5,144 bases of DNA from Akkermansiaceae bacterium (GTDB lineage Bacteria > Verrucomicrobiota > Verrucomicrobiia > Verrucomicrobiales > Akkermansiaceae): the NCBI GenBank assembly GCA_020627645.1, contig JAHDGN010000266.1:1-5144 (forward strand), read 5' to 3'. Both the position numbers and the translations under genes were made by a program. The notes beneath the pieces are model-generated. The model had not been told where the DNA came from, made no database searches, and saw nothing but the letters and a program-made list of their open reading frames with translations. Below, in pieces: positions 1-5,075 of this stretch (the stretch's first letter is position 1; every line of letters begins with the position of its first letter).

Positions 1-744
1 GATGGTGACGAAGATCATTGTTTTTTCTCGGCCTTCGTTGATTCCGTTGCCAGCGACGATGGTGCCGTAGGGGGTGATTTCAGAGACAATGTCATCTGAG
101 ATTTCTTGAGCCTTCTGGGTGACAAGGTAGACCACTTTTTCCGATGGACGCCCGGTGATCGTTGTGTCAACCAGGCGGGCAGATACGTAGATGCTCACAA
201 GGGCCCAGAGTGAGGGTTCGATTCCATTGTAGACTAGGCCGGCCGAAATCACGATGATGGCATCAACGACCATTAGTGTTTTGCCAGCTTGAATCCGATA
301 TTTGATGGCGAGGATTCGAGCGATCATGGTTGTGCCGCCAGCGGAGCTTTCTCCTCGAAAGACGAGGCCGACGCCAATTCCAATCCCCACGCCGCCAAAG
401 AGGGTGGCAAGGAGGAGGTCGTCACTGAGGGGGTTGAAGTTGGATCGAATGAGATCGGTAAAAATTGCAATGAGGATGATGGTGGCGCTTGTGCGGAGGG
501 CGAAGGCGCGGTTGATGAACCTGATGCTGAAGGGGATGATTAGGATGTTGAGAATGAGCATCAAGGCTCCAATGCTCAGAGGTGAGAGGTGATTGAGGAG
601 GATGGCAAAACCCATGGTGCCTCCGGTGGCGATCTGGTTGGGCGCTAAGAATAGAGACACTCCAATGGAGATGAGGATGGACCCGACCAATATGTAGAAG
701 ATGTTTCGCGCTTCTTTGGCTTCGATGATTGTTTTGACAGACAT
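1..744 (-). CDS. YitT family membrane protein (DUF161 + DUF2179), 3' end outside window
   Basis: The frame is open from ATG at 744 to the window edge, giving 248 residues; relatives are about 280-290 residues long, so roughly 30-40 C-terminal residues are probably missing. The visible part has about six hydrophobic segments (near residues 13-34, 56-77, 84-100, 111-129, 156-173 and 177-194). Glycine-rich motifs typical of YitT proteins occur as GGTMG (41-45) and AGGTT (135-139). After the last helix a soluble domain begins (RPSEKVVYLVT at 199-209), matching the C-terminal DUF2179 domain of the family. The protein should sit in the cytoplasmic membrane. The family's biochemical role is poorly known, and a transporter-like function is only presumed. 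No Shine-Dalgarno sequence is seen; a weak extended -10-like TGATACCAA lies about 14 nt upstream of the ATG. Family assignment is confident, function is not. Confidence 0.9.
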   Translation of the reverse strand, partial: MSVKTIIEAKEARNIFYILVGSILISIGVSLFLAPNQIATGGTMGFAILLNHLSPLSIGALMLILNILIIPFSIRFINRAFALRTSATIILIAIFTDLIRSNFNPLSDDLLLATLFGGVGIGIGVGLVFRGESSAGGTTMIARILAIKYRIQAGKTLMVVDAIIVISAGLVYNGIEPSLWALVSIYVSARLVDTTITGRPSEKVVYLVTQKAQEISDDIVSEITPYGTIVAGNGINEGREKTMIFVTI

Positions 745-1131
745 GGGGACTTTCTAAATTGGTATCAGATCCCAAAGGGACGCTGATGGATTTTTGGTGG
801 AAGTTGCGATGGATGCAGGCGGATTGGGTGATCGTAGAGGGGACAGGTTCAAGAAAATTTGCAATCAAACGCATTGCAGGTGTCTTTCTGAGCGGGGGAG
901 ATCGTTGATTTTTAGTTGGGTAGAGATGGCTGGAGAAAAATATTTTTTTGGGATTCGGGTATTTTTTTGTTCAGGGTCTTTTAGTTAATCGTGCTTTCGA
1001 TAGTGACCATTCGTTGAGTGTTTTTGTGCCCGATGTTTGGACGTTCTGATCGGGAAATCGATGAGATGGTGCAGAGTGGAGGGGACTAGTAGTTCATTCG
1101 TTCAGGAGGTCGAACGAGAAGTACTGGCTTT
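745..1131. other. Intergenic region between the esterase and YitT genes
   Basis: I see no convincing gene in these 387 bases. A 64-codon plus-strand frame at 794-988 has no family resemblance and no ribosome binding site. The stretch contains A/T-rich tracts, including TATTTTTTTG twice (941-950 and 960-969). It also has a 6-bp inverted repeat, CCCGAT (1029-1034) with ATCGGG (1049-1054), around a 14-nt loop. Neither arm is followed by a T-run on either strand, so I do not call it a terminator. The promoter of the YitT gene must lie in here or just upstream of its ATG, but I could not fix a good -35/-10 pair. Confidence 0.6.
941..969. repeat. Direct repeat of a T-tract, 19-bp spacing
   Basis: TATTTTTTTG occurs exactly at 941-950 and again at 960-969, 19 bp apart. 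The first copy continues an A-run (936-940), giving a near-palindromic A5-TA-T tract. On the minus strand these are A-tracts about 200 bp upstream of the YitT gene. Tracts spaced near two helical turns can bend DNA. A regulatory role is only inference, and homopolymer tracts also arise by chance. Confidence 0.45.
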
Positions 1132-2079
1132 TTAGTGAAGTAGCTTGAGAGTGGCTTTTCCGAGGGCGTCTCCGATGAGGAAATAGCTCTCGGCGTTACC
1201 GAACCAGTGGTGGCCGTGGCTTGGATTTGGGGATTGATTTTTGGGGCGGGAGAAGTGTGCGGTTTCGACAAAGATGGCATTGGGGATTTTTTGGGTGCCT
1301 TCTTTTTGGGTCTTTCGAAAGATGGCTTCTGAGCGGTTTGGGTTGTCGATTTTTCCACTGTTTCCGAGTTCGCCTACGATGAATGGTAGATTTGGTTGAT
1401 TCAGTTGTGCTCTGACATCTTTGGCGAGGTTGACGAGGTTATCGGCGTATTCTTTGCGGGCGGATTCGCTGACCATGTCGTTCCAGCCTTGTTGCCAGAC
1501 GAAGGCGGTGATTTCGAAGGGTTGGTTGAGTTCTTTGAGGGCGGTGGTGATCTCTTGCATCATGCGAGTGTAGTAGGTGCCGGTTTGGCCTTTGGAGCTG
1601 GGAGGGCGGAAATCTTTGTAGAGGCTTTTGCCTCCCCAGGCGGTTTTGATGAGAAGGACAGGTTCTTGAAAGTGGTCTCCGATGATATGGCCGAATTGGA
1701 GTTCGGGTCCGATATGGGTGTTGCTCCCATAGACGGTGTATCCGACGGTGAGGGGGCCTTTGCGGACTGGAAATTTTTTGCCTTTGGGGTTGAAGGGGTC
1801 CCCTGCTTGGAAGGAAATGGTGACGTCGTTGCGCTGGACCCATTTGCCGTTTTTGTCGCGGAGGTGTTTCATGAGGGGGGCACTTTTGGAATTCTCAAGT
1901 GACCAGACGAGGTTCCCTTTGCCGCTGTTATATGACTTTGGGTGGTCGAAATGGACGACGCCTTGGCCTTCCATGTTTGATTGACCTGCGAGGATGAAGA
2001 CTTTGGTTTTTGGTTTTTGGGCGACGACGGAGGAGGATGCGAGAAGGGGGAGGAGGAAGAGGTGGAGAAGTGACTTCAT
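1132..2079 (-). CDS. Secreted sialate O-acetylesterase-like (SASA / CE6-type) esterase
   Basis: This is a complete 315-residue protein. Residues 1-20 form a signal peptide (MKSLL, a Leu-rich core, then SSVVA before Q21), so it is exported, with likely cleavage near A20. The mature part opens with the SGNH/GDSL-like nucleophile block AGQSNMEGQG (31-40), which places the catalytic Ser at S34. Further family blocks are GPELQFG (124-130), TAWGGKS (146-152) and WQQGWND (195-201). The C-terminal HHWFGNAESY (290-299) carries the likely catalytic His, probably H291. Proteins of this family (PF03629) remove O-acetyl groups from sialic acids or from acetylated plant or algal polysaccharides; the substrate here cannot be read from sequence. 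The gene stands 163 bp downstream of lepA with no sugar-utilisation neighbours in view. The ATG at 2079 is chosen because it gives a proper signal peptide; no Shine-Dalgarno sequence precedes it. Confidence 0.92.
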   Translation of the reverse strand: MKSLLHLFLLPLLASSSVVAQKPKTKVFILAGQSNMEGQGVVHFDHPKSYNSGKGNLVWSLENSKSAPLMKHLRDKNGKWVQRNDVTISFQAGDPFNPKGKKFPVRKGPLTVGYTVYGSNTHIGPELQFGHIIGDHFQEPVLLIKTAWGGKSLYKDFRPPSSKGQTGTYYTRMMQEITTALKELNQPFEITAFVWQQGWNDMVSESARKEYADNLVNLAKDVRAQLNQPNLPFIVGELGNSGKIDNPNRSEAIFRKTQKEGTQKIPNAIFVETAHFSRPKNQSPNPSHGHHWFGNAESYFLIGDALGKATLKLLH

Positions 2080-2242
2080 TTGAAGCCATGTGACATTTTT
2101 TTAGATGAAGGGCAAGTTGGGAAGGGTAAGCCCCTGATTCGCAGAGGTTTAGAGGCTGACTTTTTGTGTTTAGCTCTTCGCTTTTAGTGGAGCTGCCGCT
2201 CCGAGGGGAGTGATTTTTGGTGAGAGCTGATGTGGGGCTTCT
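2080..2242. other. Intergenic region between lepA and the esterase gene
   Basis: These 163 bases must hold the end of lepA transcription and any promoter for the esterase gene. I see a compact GC-rich hairpin (2189-2202) but no T-run after it on the minus strand, and no convincing -35/-10 pair. CGCAGAGGTTT at 2140-2150 exactly matches the end of the large repeat upstream of lepA (4328-4338). Confidence 0.5.
2189..2202. repeat. Short GC-rich inverted repeat (hairpin)
   Basis: GGAGC (2189-2193) pairs perfectly with GCTCC (2198-2202) around the tetraloop TGCC. It lies 41 nt past the lepA stop codon in the direction of transcription. There is no T-run directly after it on the minus strand; on the plus strand a T5 run begins 12 nt after it. 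It could be a weak processing or pausing structure, or a dispersed REP-like palindrome. It is not a textbook intrinsic terminator. Confidence 0.45.
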
Positions 2243-2995
2243 TTAATCTCCTGATTTAAGAACCTTGATGAAGGCTTCTTGGGGGATGTTGACTTTGCCG
2301 AAGGCTTTCATTTTGGCTTTCCCCTTTTTCTGTTTTTCGAGGAGTTTGCGCTTTCGGGAGATGTCGCCGCCGTAGCATTTGGCGGTGACGTTTTTGCGCA
2401 TGGCGGAGATTGATTCGCGGGCGATGATGTTGCCACCGATGGCGGCTTGGATGGCGACAACGAACATTTGTTGGGGGATGACTTCTTTGAGTTTGGCGGC
2501 GAGTTCGCGTCCGCGTCCTTGGGCTTTGTCTCGGTGGACGATGGTGGAGAAGGCTTCGACGGGTTCGCCGGCGATGAGCATGTCCATTTTGACCATTTTG
2601 GCGGCGCGGTAGCCGGCGTGTTCGTAGTCCATGGATCCGTAGCCACGGGTCATGGATTTGAGGCGGTCGTTGAAGTCGACGAGGATGTCGGCGAGGGGGA
2701 CGGTGGCGGTGAGCATGACACGCATGGTGTCGATGGTTTCGGTGTTTTCGAGTTCGCCTCGTTTTTCGGCAATGAGTTGCATGACGTCGCCGATGTAGTC
2801 GCCTGGGACCATGACGAAGATGCGGACCATGGGTTCGCGAATTTCTTCGATTTCTTGGGCGTCTGGTAGGTAAGAGGGGTTGTCGATGATGAGTTCTTCG
2901 CCGTCGGTTTTGGTGACTTCGTAGATGACGGAGGGGTAGGTGGAGATGACGTCCATGTCGAACTCGCGGCGGAGTCGTTCTTGGATGATTTCCAT
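2243..2995 (-). CDS. LepA C-terminal piece: rest of domain III, domain V and the EF4-specific C-terminal domain
   Basis: This intact 250-residue frame opens at ATG 2995, the conserved Met of LLHMEIIQERL in normal EF4. It continues through the rest of domain III, a domain V region (EPMVRIFVMVPGDYIGDVM near 54-72) and the EF4 hallmark C-terminus (CYGGDISRKRKLLEKQKKGK near 207-226, then IPQEAFIKVLK). Preservation is good throughout, which argues against long decay. It overlaps the N-terminal frame by 346 bases. Separate translation from ATG 2995 is possible but there is no Shine-Dalgarno sequence before it, so I regard it as the tail of the broken gene rather than an independent protein. Confidence 0.7.
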   Translation of the reverse strand: MEIIQERLRREFDMDVISTYPSVIYEVTKTDGEELIIDNPSYLPDAQEIEEIREPMVRIFVMVPGDYIGDVMQLIAEKRGELENTETIDTMRVMLTATVPLADILVDFNDRLKSMTRGYGSMDYEHAGYRAAKMVKMDMLIAGEPVEAFSTIVHRDKAQGRGRELAAKLKEVIPQQMFVVAIQAAIGGNIIARESISAMRKNVTAKCYGGDISRKRKLLEKQKKGKAKMKAFGKVNIPQEAFIKVLKSGD

Positions 2996-4032
2996 GTGGA
3001 GAAGTCCGAGCGCAATCCGAAGCCGAGAGCGGGGGAGGGGTCGGGTTGGAAGGTGAAGGCGGCGTCGTTGATTTGGAGTTTGCCGACGGCGGTTTTGAGG
3101 GCTTCGTAGTCGGAGGTTTCGACTGGGTAGATGCCGGAGAAGACCATGGGACGGATTTCTTTGAATCCGGGGAGGGGTTCTTGGCAGGGTTTGTCTTTGT
3201 GGGTGATGGTGTCGCCGATTTTGACTTCGGCGGAGGACTTCATGTTGGCGATGACGTATCCGACGTCTCCGGTTTGGAGGGTGTCGGTTTTGGTCATTTT
3301 GGGGGTAAAGTGTCCGACTTCTTTGATTTCGTAGTTGTTGGGGGTGTGAAAGAGTTTGATTTTGTCACCTTTTTTGACGGTTCCGGACATGATGCGGACG
3401 TATGAGATGACGCCGCGGTAGGCGTCGTATAGGGAGTCGAAGACGGAGGCGCGGAGGAGATTGTCTTCGTTGGTGGGGGGAGGTGGGACGAGTTGGACGA
3501 TGGATTCGAGGATGTCTTCGATGCCGATGCCCATTTTGGCGGAGGCAGGGATGCCATGTTCGCCGGGGATGGCGAGGATGTCTTCGAGTTGTTGGCGACA
3601 TTTGTCGACGTCGGCAGCGGGGAGGTCGATTTTGTTGAGGACGGGGACGATGGTGAGGTCTTGGTCGAGGGCGAGGTTGACGTTGGCCATGGTTTGGGCC
3701 TCGACGCCTTGGGCGGCGTCGATGATGAGGATGGCGCCTTCGCAGGCGGCGAGGGAGCGGGAGACCTCGTAGGAGAAGTCGACGTGTCCGGGGGTGTCGA
3801 GGAGGTTAAGTTTGTAGGTTTGCCCGTCTTTGGCTTTATAGAACATGGTGACGGGGTGGGATTTGATGGTGATGCCTTTTTCTCGCTCGAGGTCCATGGC
3901 GTCGAGGAGTTGGGCTTGGGCTTCGCGTTGGGAGATGGTTTGGGTGTGTTCGAGGAGGCGATCAGACAGGGTGGTTTTACCATGATCGATGTGGGCGATG
4001 ATGGAGAAGTTGCGGGTGAGTTCGACGGACAT
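2650..4032 (-). CDS. LepA N-terminal piece: GTPase domain, domain II and start of domain III, with out-of-frame tail
   Basis: As read, this frame gives 460 residues from ATG 4032, of which only the first 341 are EF4. All GTPase signatures are intact (numbered from this ATG): the P-loop AHIDHGKTT (about 13-21), DTPGH (79-83), NKID (133-136) and SAK (164-166). A domain II beta-barrel follows, including ISYVRIMSG and KKGDKIKLF. Domain III begins near FKEIRPMVF and is cut after LGFGLR. The remaining roughly 119 residues are Ser/Thr/Pro/Asn-rich and have no EF4 similarity; they are the shifted reading of the C-terminal half, ending at 2650. If translated as is, the product could bind GTP but would lack domain V and the EF4-specific C-terminal domain needed for ribosome function. 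Confidence 0.7.
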   Translation of the reverse strand: MSVELTRNFSIIAHIDHGKTTLSDRLLEHTQTISQREAQAQLLDAMDLEREKGITIKSHPVTMFYKAKDGQTYKLNLLDTPGHVDFSYEVSRSLAACEGAILIIDAAQGVEAQTMANVNLALDQDLTIVPVLNKIDLPAADVDKCRQQLEDILAIPGEHGIPASAKMGIGIEDILESIVQLVPPPPTNEDNLLRASVFDSLYDAYRGVISYVRIMSGTVKKGDKIKLFHTPNNYEIKEVGHFTPKMTKTDTLQTGDVGYVIANMKSSAEVKIGDTITHKDKPCQEPLPGFKEIRPMVFSGIYPVETSDYEALKTAVGKLQINDAAFTFQPDPSPALGFGLRSDFSTWKSSKNDSAASSTWTSSPPTPPSSTKSPKPTAKNSSSTTPLTYQTPKKSKKFANPWSASSSWSQATTSATSCNSLPKNEANSKTPKPSTPCVSCSPPPSPSPTSSSTSTTASNP

Positions 4033-4047
4033 GGATTTGTGATCTGA

Positions 4048-4076
4048 ATGATAGTCTTGGTTGCCGAGCAAGGCAA
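4048..4076 (-). promoter_or_regulatory. Sigma70-type promoter for lepA
   Basis: On the minus strand, TTGCCT (4076-4071, 4 of 6 to TTGACA) is separated by exactly 17 nt from TATCAT (4053-4048, 5 of 6 to TATAAT). The predicted start of transcription is near 4041, leaving only about 8 nt before the lepA ATG at 4032. This places the in-frame TTG at 4071 inside the promoter and supports 4032 as the start codon. Confidence 0.6.
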
Positions 4077-4089
4077 GTTGTTGGAGGTA

Positions 4090-4122
4090 GGGGATTTTTG
4101 TGGGAAAGGGAAGGTTTTTGGG
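4090..4122 (+). other. Four G-runs (loose quadruplex-forming candidate) in the lepA upstream region
   Basis: G-runs of at least three lie at 4090-4093, 4102-4104, 4108-4110 and 4120-4122, separated by 8, 3 and 9 nt. This fits a relaxed G3 quadruplex rule but exceeds the strict loop limit of 7. The G-rich strand is the lepA template strand, just upstream of its -35 box. The surroundings are generally G-rich, so chance is a real alternative. Confidence 0.3.
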
Positions 4123-4131
4123 TGGATGGAC

Positions 4132-4160
4132 GAATGAATGATTGCAGAATGAATGATTGA
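4132..4160. repeat. 15-bp tandem direct repeat upstream of lepA
   Basis: GAATGAATGATTG occurs exactly at 4132-4144 and 4147-4159, a 15-bp period with 13 identical bases. It lies 56 bp upstream of the predicted lepA -35 box. It may be a duplicated protein-binding site or a slippage product (each copy itself contains GAAT GAAT). Function unknown. Confidence 0.65.
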
Positions 4161-4193
4161 GCTCGGTTGAGGGGCTAGGGTTGTGGATTTTTT

Positions 4194-4218
4194 ACCGCTA
4201 AGACGCTAAGACGCAAAG
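4194..4218. repeat. Block 1: short-unit tandem repeat of the CGCTAAGA type
   Basis: After ACCGC the units read CTAAGACG, CTAAGACG, then CAAAG: an 8-bp unit, two perfect and one partial. The variable dinucleotide after CGC is TA in the first two units and AA in the last. Confidence 0.75.
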
Positions 4219-4246
4219 TGGATGGGGGATGGTTGGGGGGATTGGA

Positions 4247-4267
4247 ACCGCGGAAGACGCGGAAAAA
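4247..4267. repeat. Block 2: short-unit repeat of the CGCGGAAGA type
   Basis: It opens ACCGCGGAAG and repeats as ACGCGGAA, a 9-bp period. It is the shortest and most degenerate block. The variable position is GG here, so it is clearly a different subtype from blocks 1 and 3 despite sharing the ACCGC..AGACGC frame. Confidence 0.55.
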
Positions 4268-4298
4268 TGGGGAAAGGGGCGCTTGGTTGGGGCGGTTT

Positions 4299-4335
4299 AC
4301 CGCAGAGACGCAGAGACCGCAGAGTAACGCAGAGG
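4299..4335. repeat. Block 3: short-unit tandem repeat of the CGCAGAGA type
   Basis: CGCAGAG occurs four times (starting at 4301, 4309, 4318 and 4328) with unit lengths of 8, 9 and 10 bp. The opening ACCGC (4299-4303) also forms a perfect inverted repeat with GCGGT at 4292-4296 around a TT loop. The block ends 27 bp from the stop codon of the scramblase-like gene. Confidence 0.75.
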
Positions 4336-4362
4336 TTTTGGTTGAGGGGAGGAGGCTATTGG

Positions 4363-5034
4363 TTAGCCGCGTTTTCTTTCGAGCATGAGCATCATGATGA
4401 AGGAGAGGATGAGGCTGAGTTCGTCTCTGGGAGAAAGGTTGTCATCTAGTTTTTCGATCACGAATTTGGACTCAAGCAGGGCGGGTTTTTTGATGAGGCG
4501 CATGACGGGTTGTCCGTTGGCAGAGGTGGCGAGGTAACGAGGATTGAAGATGAGGCCGGTCAGGAGGCCGACGAAAGGAATTTCCCCGACAGCGGAGTCG
4601 AAAAATTTGGCCATAGCATTTTCTTCGCGGATGGCGTGGTCTGGGGTGTCGTCTCCAGGTTTGAATGAGTCGTAGTGAGCACGGAAGAGGCTTCGCCATC
4701 CTTTCCGGCCAACCGAACCGATTTCGCGACCTTCTCCATCGGTGAAAAAATAGCGGGCTGACCAGTCGATGACTTTGCGAGTTTTGATGTCGGCGAGCAG
4801 GGTGCTGCGAGATTTGTCGGTAAAGATTTCGACGTGTTCGCGGAATTTGAAGAGTTTTTGTTTGGTGTAGCAGACGGTTCGTCCAGTGGTGTCGGTGACG
4901 TTGACTTGGTTGGTGAGGGAGAGGATTTTGAATGAAAAGTTGAGCGGCCATTGGAGCCCCGCCATTTGTTTGGCAATGTTGTCGACCGCTGGTGGTGTTG
5001 AGGTTGGAGCGGCGTATGGGTTTTCGGTATCCAT
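4363..5034 (-). CDS. LURP-one / phospholipid-scramblase-like protein (tubby-like fold)
   Basis: From ATG 5034 this is 223 residues. The N-terminus MDTENPYAAPTS (1-12) is a Pro/Ala-rich lead-in typical of small PVC-group proteins. Residues about 30-125 alternate short beta-strand-like segments (LNFSFKILSL, NVTDTTGRTVCYTKQKLFKF, RYFFTDGEGREIGSV) in the manner of bacterial LURP-one/scramblase-related proteins. A Gly/Phe/Leu-rich stretch (about 152-164) and a second strand-rich part follow, ending in a hydrophobic helix and ERKRG. No signal peptide is seen; it may lie at or near the inner membrane. Function in bacteria is not established. An in-frame ATG at 5139 would add 35 low-complexity residues; I prefer 5034 because of the NPYAAP start and the promoter-like sequence just upstream. 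The family call rests on pattern recognition alone. Confidence 0.72.
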   Translation of the reverse strand: MDTENPYAAPTSTPPAVDNIAKQMAGLQWPLNFSFKILSLTNQVNVTDTTGRTVCYTKQKLFKFREHVEIFTDKSRSTLLADIKTRKVIDWSARYFFTDGEGREIGSVGRKGWRSLFRAHYDSFKPGDDTPDHAIREENAMAKFFDSAVGEIPFVGLLTGLIFNPRYLATSANGQPVMRLIKKPALLESKFVIEKLDDNLSPRDELSLILSFIMMLMLERKRG

Positions 5035-5047
5035 GTTCTTGGTTAGG

Positions 5048-5075
5048 AGGTTAGAGGCGATGGTAGATGTGACAA
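5048..5075 (-). promoter_or_regulatory. Possible promoter of the scramblase-like gene
   Basis: On the minus strand TTGTCA (5075-5070, 5 of 6 to consensus) is followed after 16 nt by TAACCT (5053-5048, only 3 of 6). The predicted transcript would start about 6-8 nt before ATG 5034, the same geometry as at lepA. The weak -10 makes this tentative. Confidence 0.35.

Larger units (their letters stand above)
2243..4032 (-). pseudogene. lepA: lepA (elongation factor 4), frameshifted near 3009
   Basis: The whole of EF4/LepA is recognisable, in two reading frames. EF4 is a translational GTPase that acts on the ribosome; it is widely conserved but dispensable in the bacteria tested. The first frame (from ATG 4032) is colinear with EF4 up to LGFGLR, where R ends at 3010. 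The second frame resumes with LGLLHMEIIQERL and runs to the normal C-terminus and stop at 2243. The usual protein reads G-F-R-C-G-F-L-G-L-L-H-M here, needing 24 nt between the R and M codons, but only 14 nt are present. About 10 nt (the CGF codons plus one base) are therefore missing. Restoring them gives 599 residues, the normal EF4 length, which also supports ATG 4032 over the in-frame TTG at 4071. No other lesion is seen, so this is either a recent mutation or a sequencing/assembly error. Confidence 0.85.
4165..4349. repeat. Compound intergenic repeat: three ACCGC blocks alternating with four GGTTG(A)GGGG words
   Basis: Three short-unit tandem blocks each open with ACCGC, at 4194, 4247 and 4299, so their starts are 53 and 52 bp apart. 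Around and between them a G-rich word recurs: GGTTGAGGGG at 4165-4174, GGTTGGGG at 4231-4238, GGTTGGGG at 4285-4292 and GGTTGAGGGG at 4340-4349. The order is word, block 1, word, block 2, word, block 3, word. It fills most of the space between the scramblase-like gene's stop and the lepA promoter and codes for nothing I recognise. Similar short-unit 'CGCAGAGA/CGCTAAGA' intergenic repeats are, from general recollection, widespread in environmental bacterial genomes, but their function is unknown to me. Confidence 0.75.

Noticed and set aside
794..988. Plus-strand 64-codon frame in the gap before the YitT gene
   Set aside because: No family resemblance, no ribosome binding site, and composition as expected of random non-coding sequence here.
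1029..1054. Intrinsic terminator for the esterase gene
   Set aside because: Six-base arms with a 14-nt loop and no T-run after it on the minus strand.
1396..1902. Long plus-strand frame (168 codons) opposite the esterase gene
   Set aside because: Gly/Phe/Val/Asp-rich shadow of a well-recognised gene on the other strand; similar shadows occur opposite lepA (3046-3405, 3493-4047, 2447-2869) because of third-position C use.
2650..2995. Out-of-frame tail of the lepA N-terminal frame as a real novel domain
   Set aside because: The same DNA encodes the conserved EF4 C-terminal half in the other frame, so the Ser/Pro-rich reading is an artefact of the frameshift.
2996..3012. Programmed ribosomal frameshift in lepA
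   Set aside because: Conserved residues are missing as well as the frame, and there is no slippery heptamer at the junction.
4033..4071. Upstream TTG start for lepA giving 13 extra residues
   Set aside because: It lies inside the predicted promoter, is not ATG, and the ATG at 4032 gives the normal EF4 length.
4194..4335. CRISPR array
   Set aside because: Units are 8-10 bp in contiguous runs, without 20-40-bp repeats separated by unique spacers, and no cas gene is in view.
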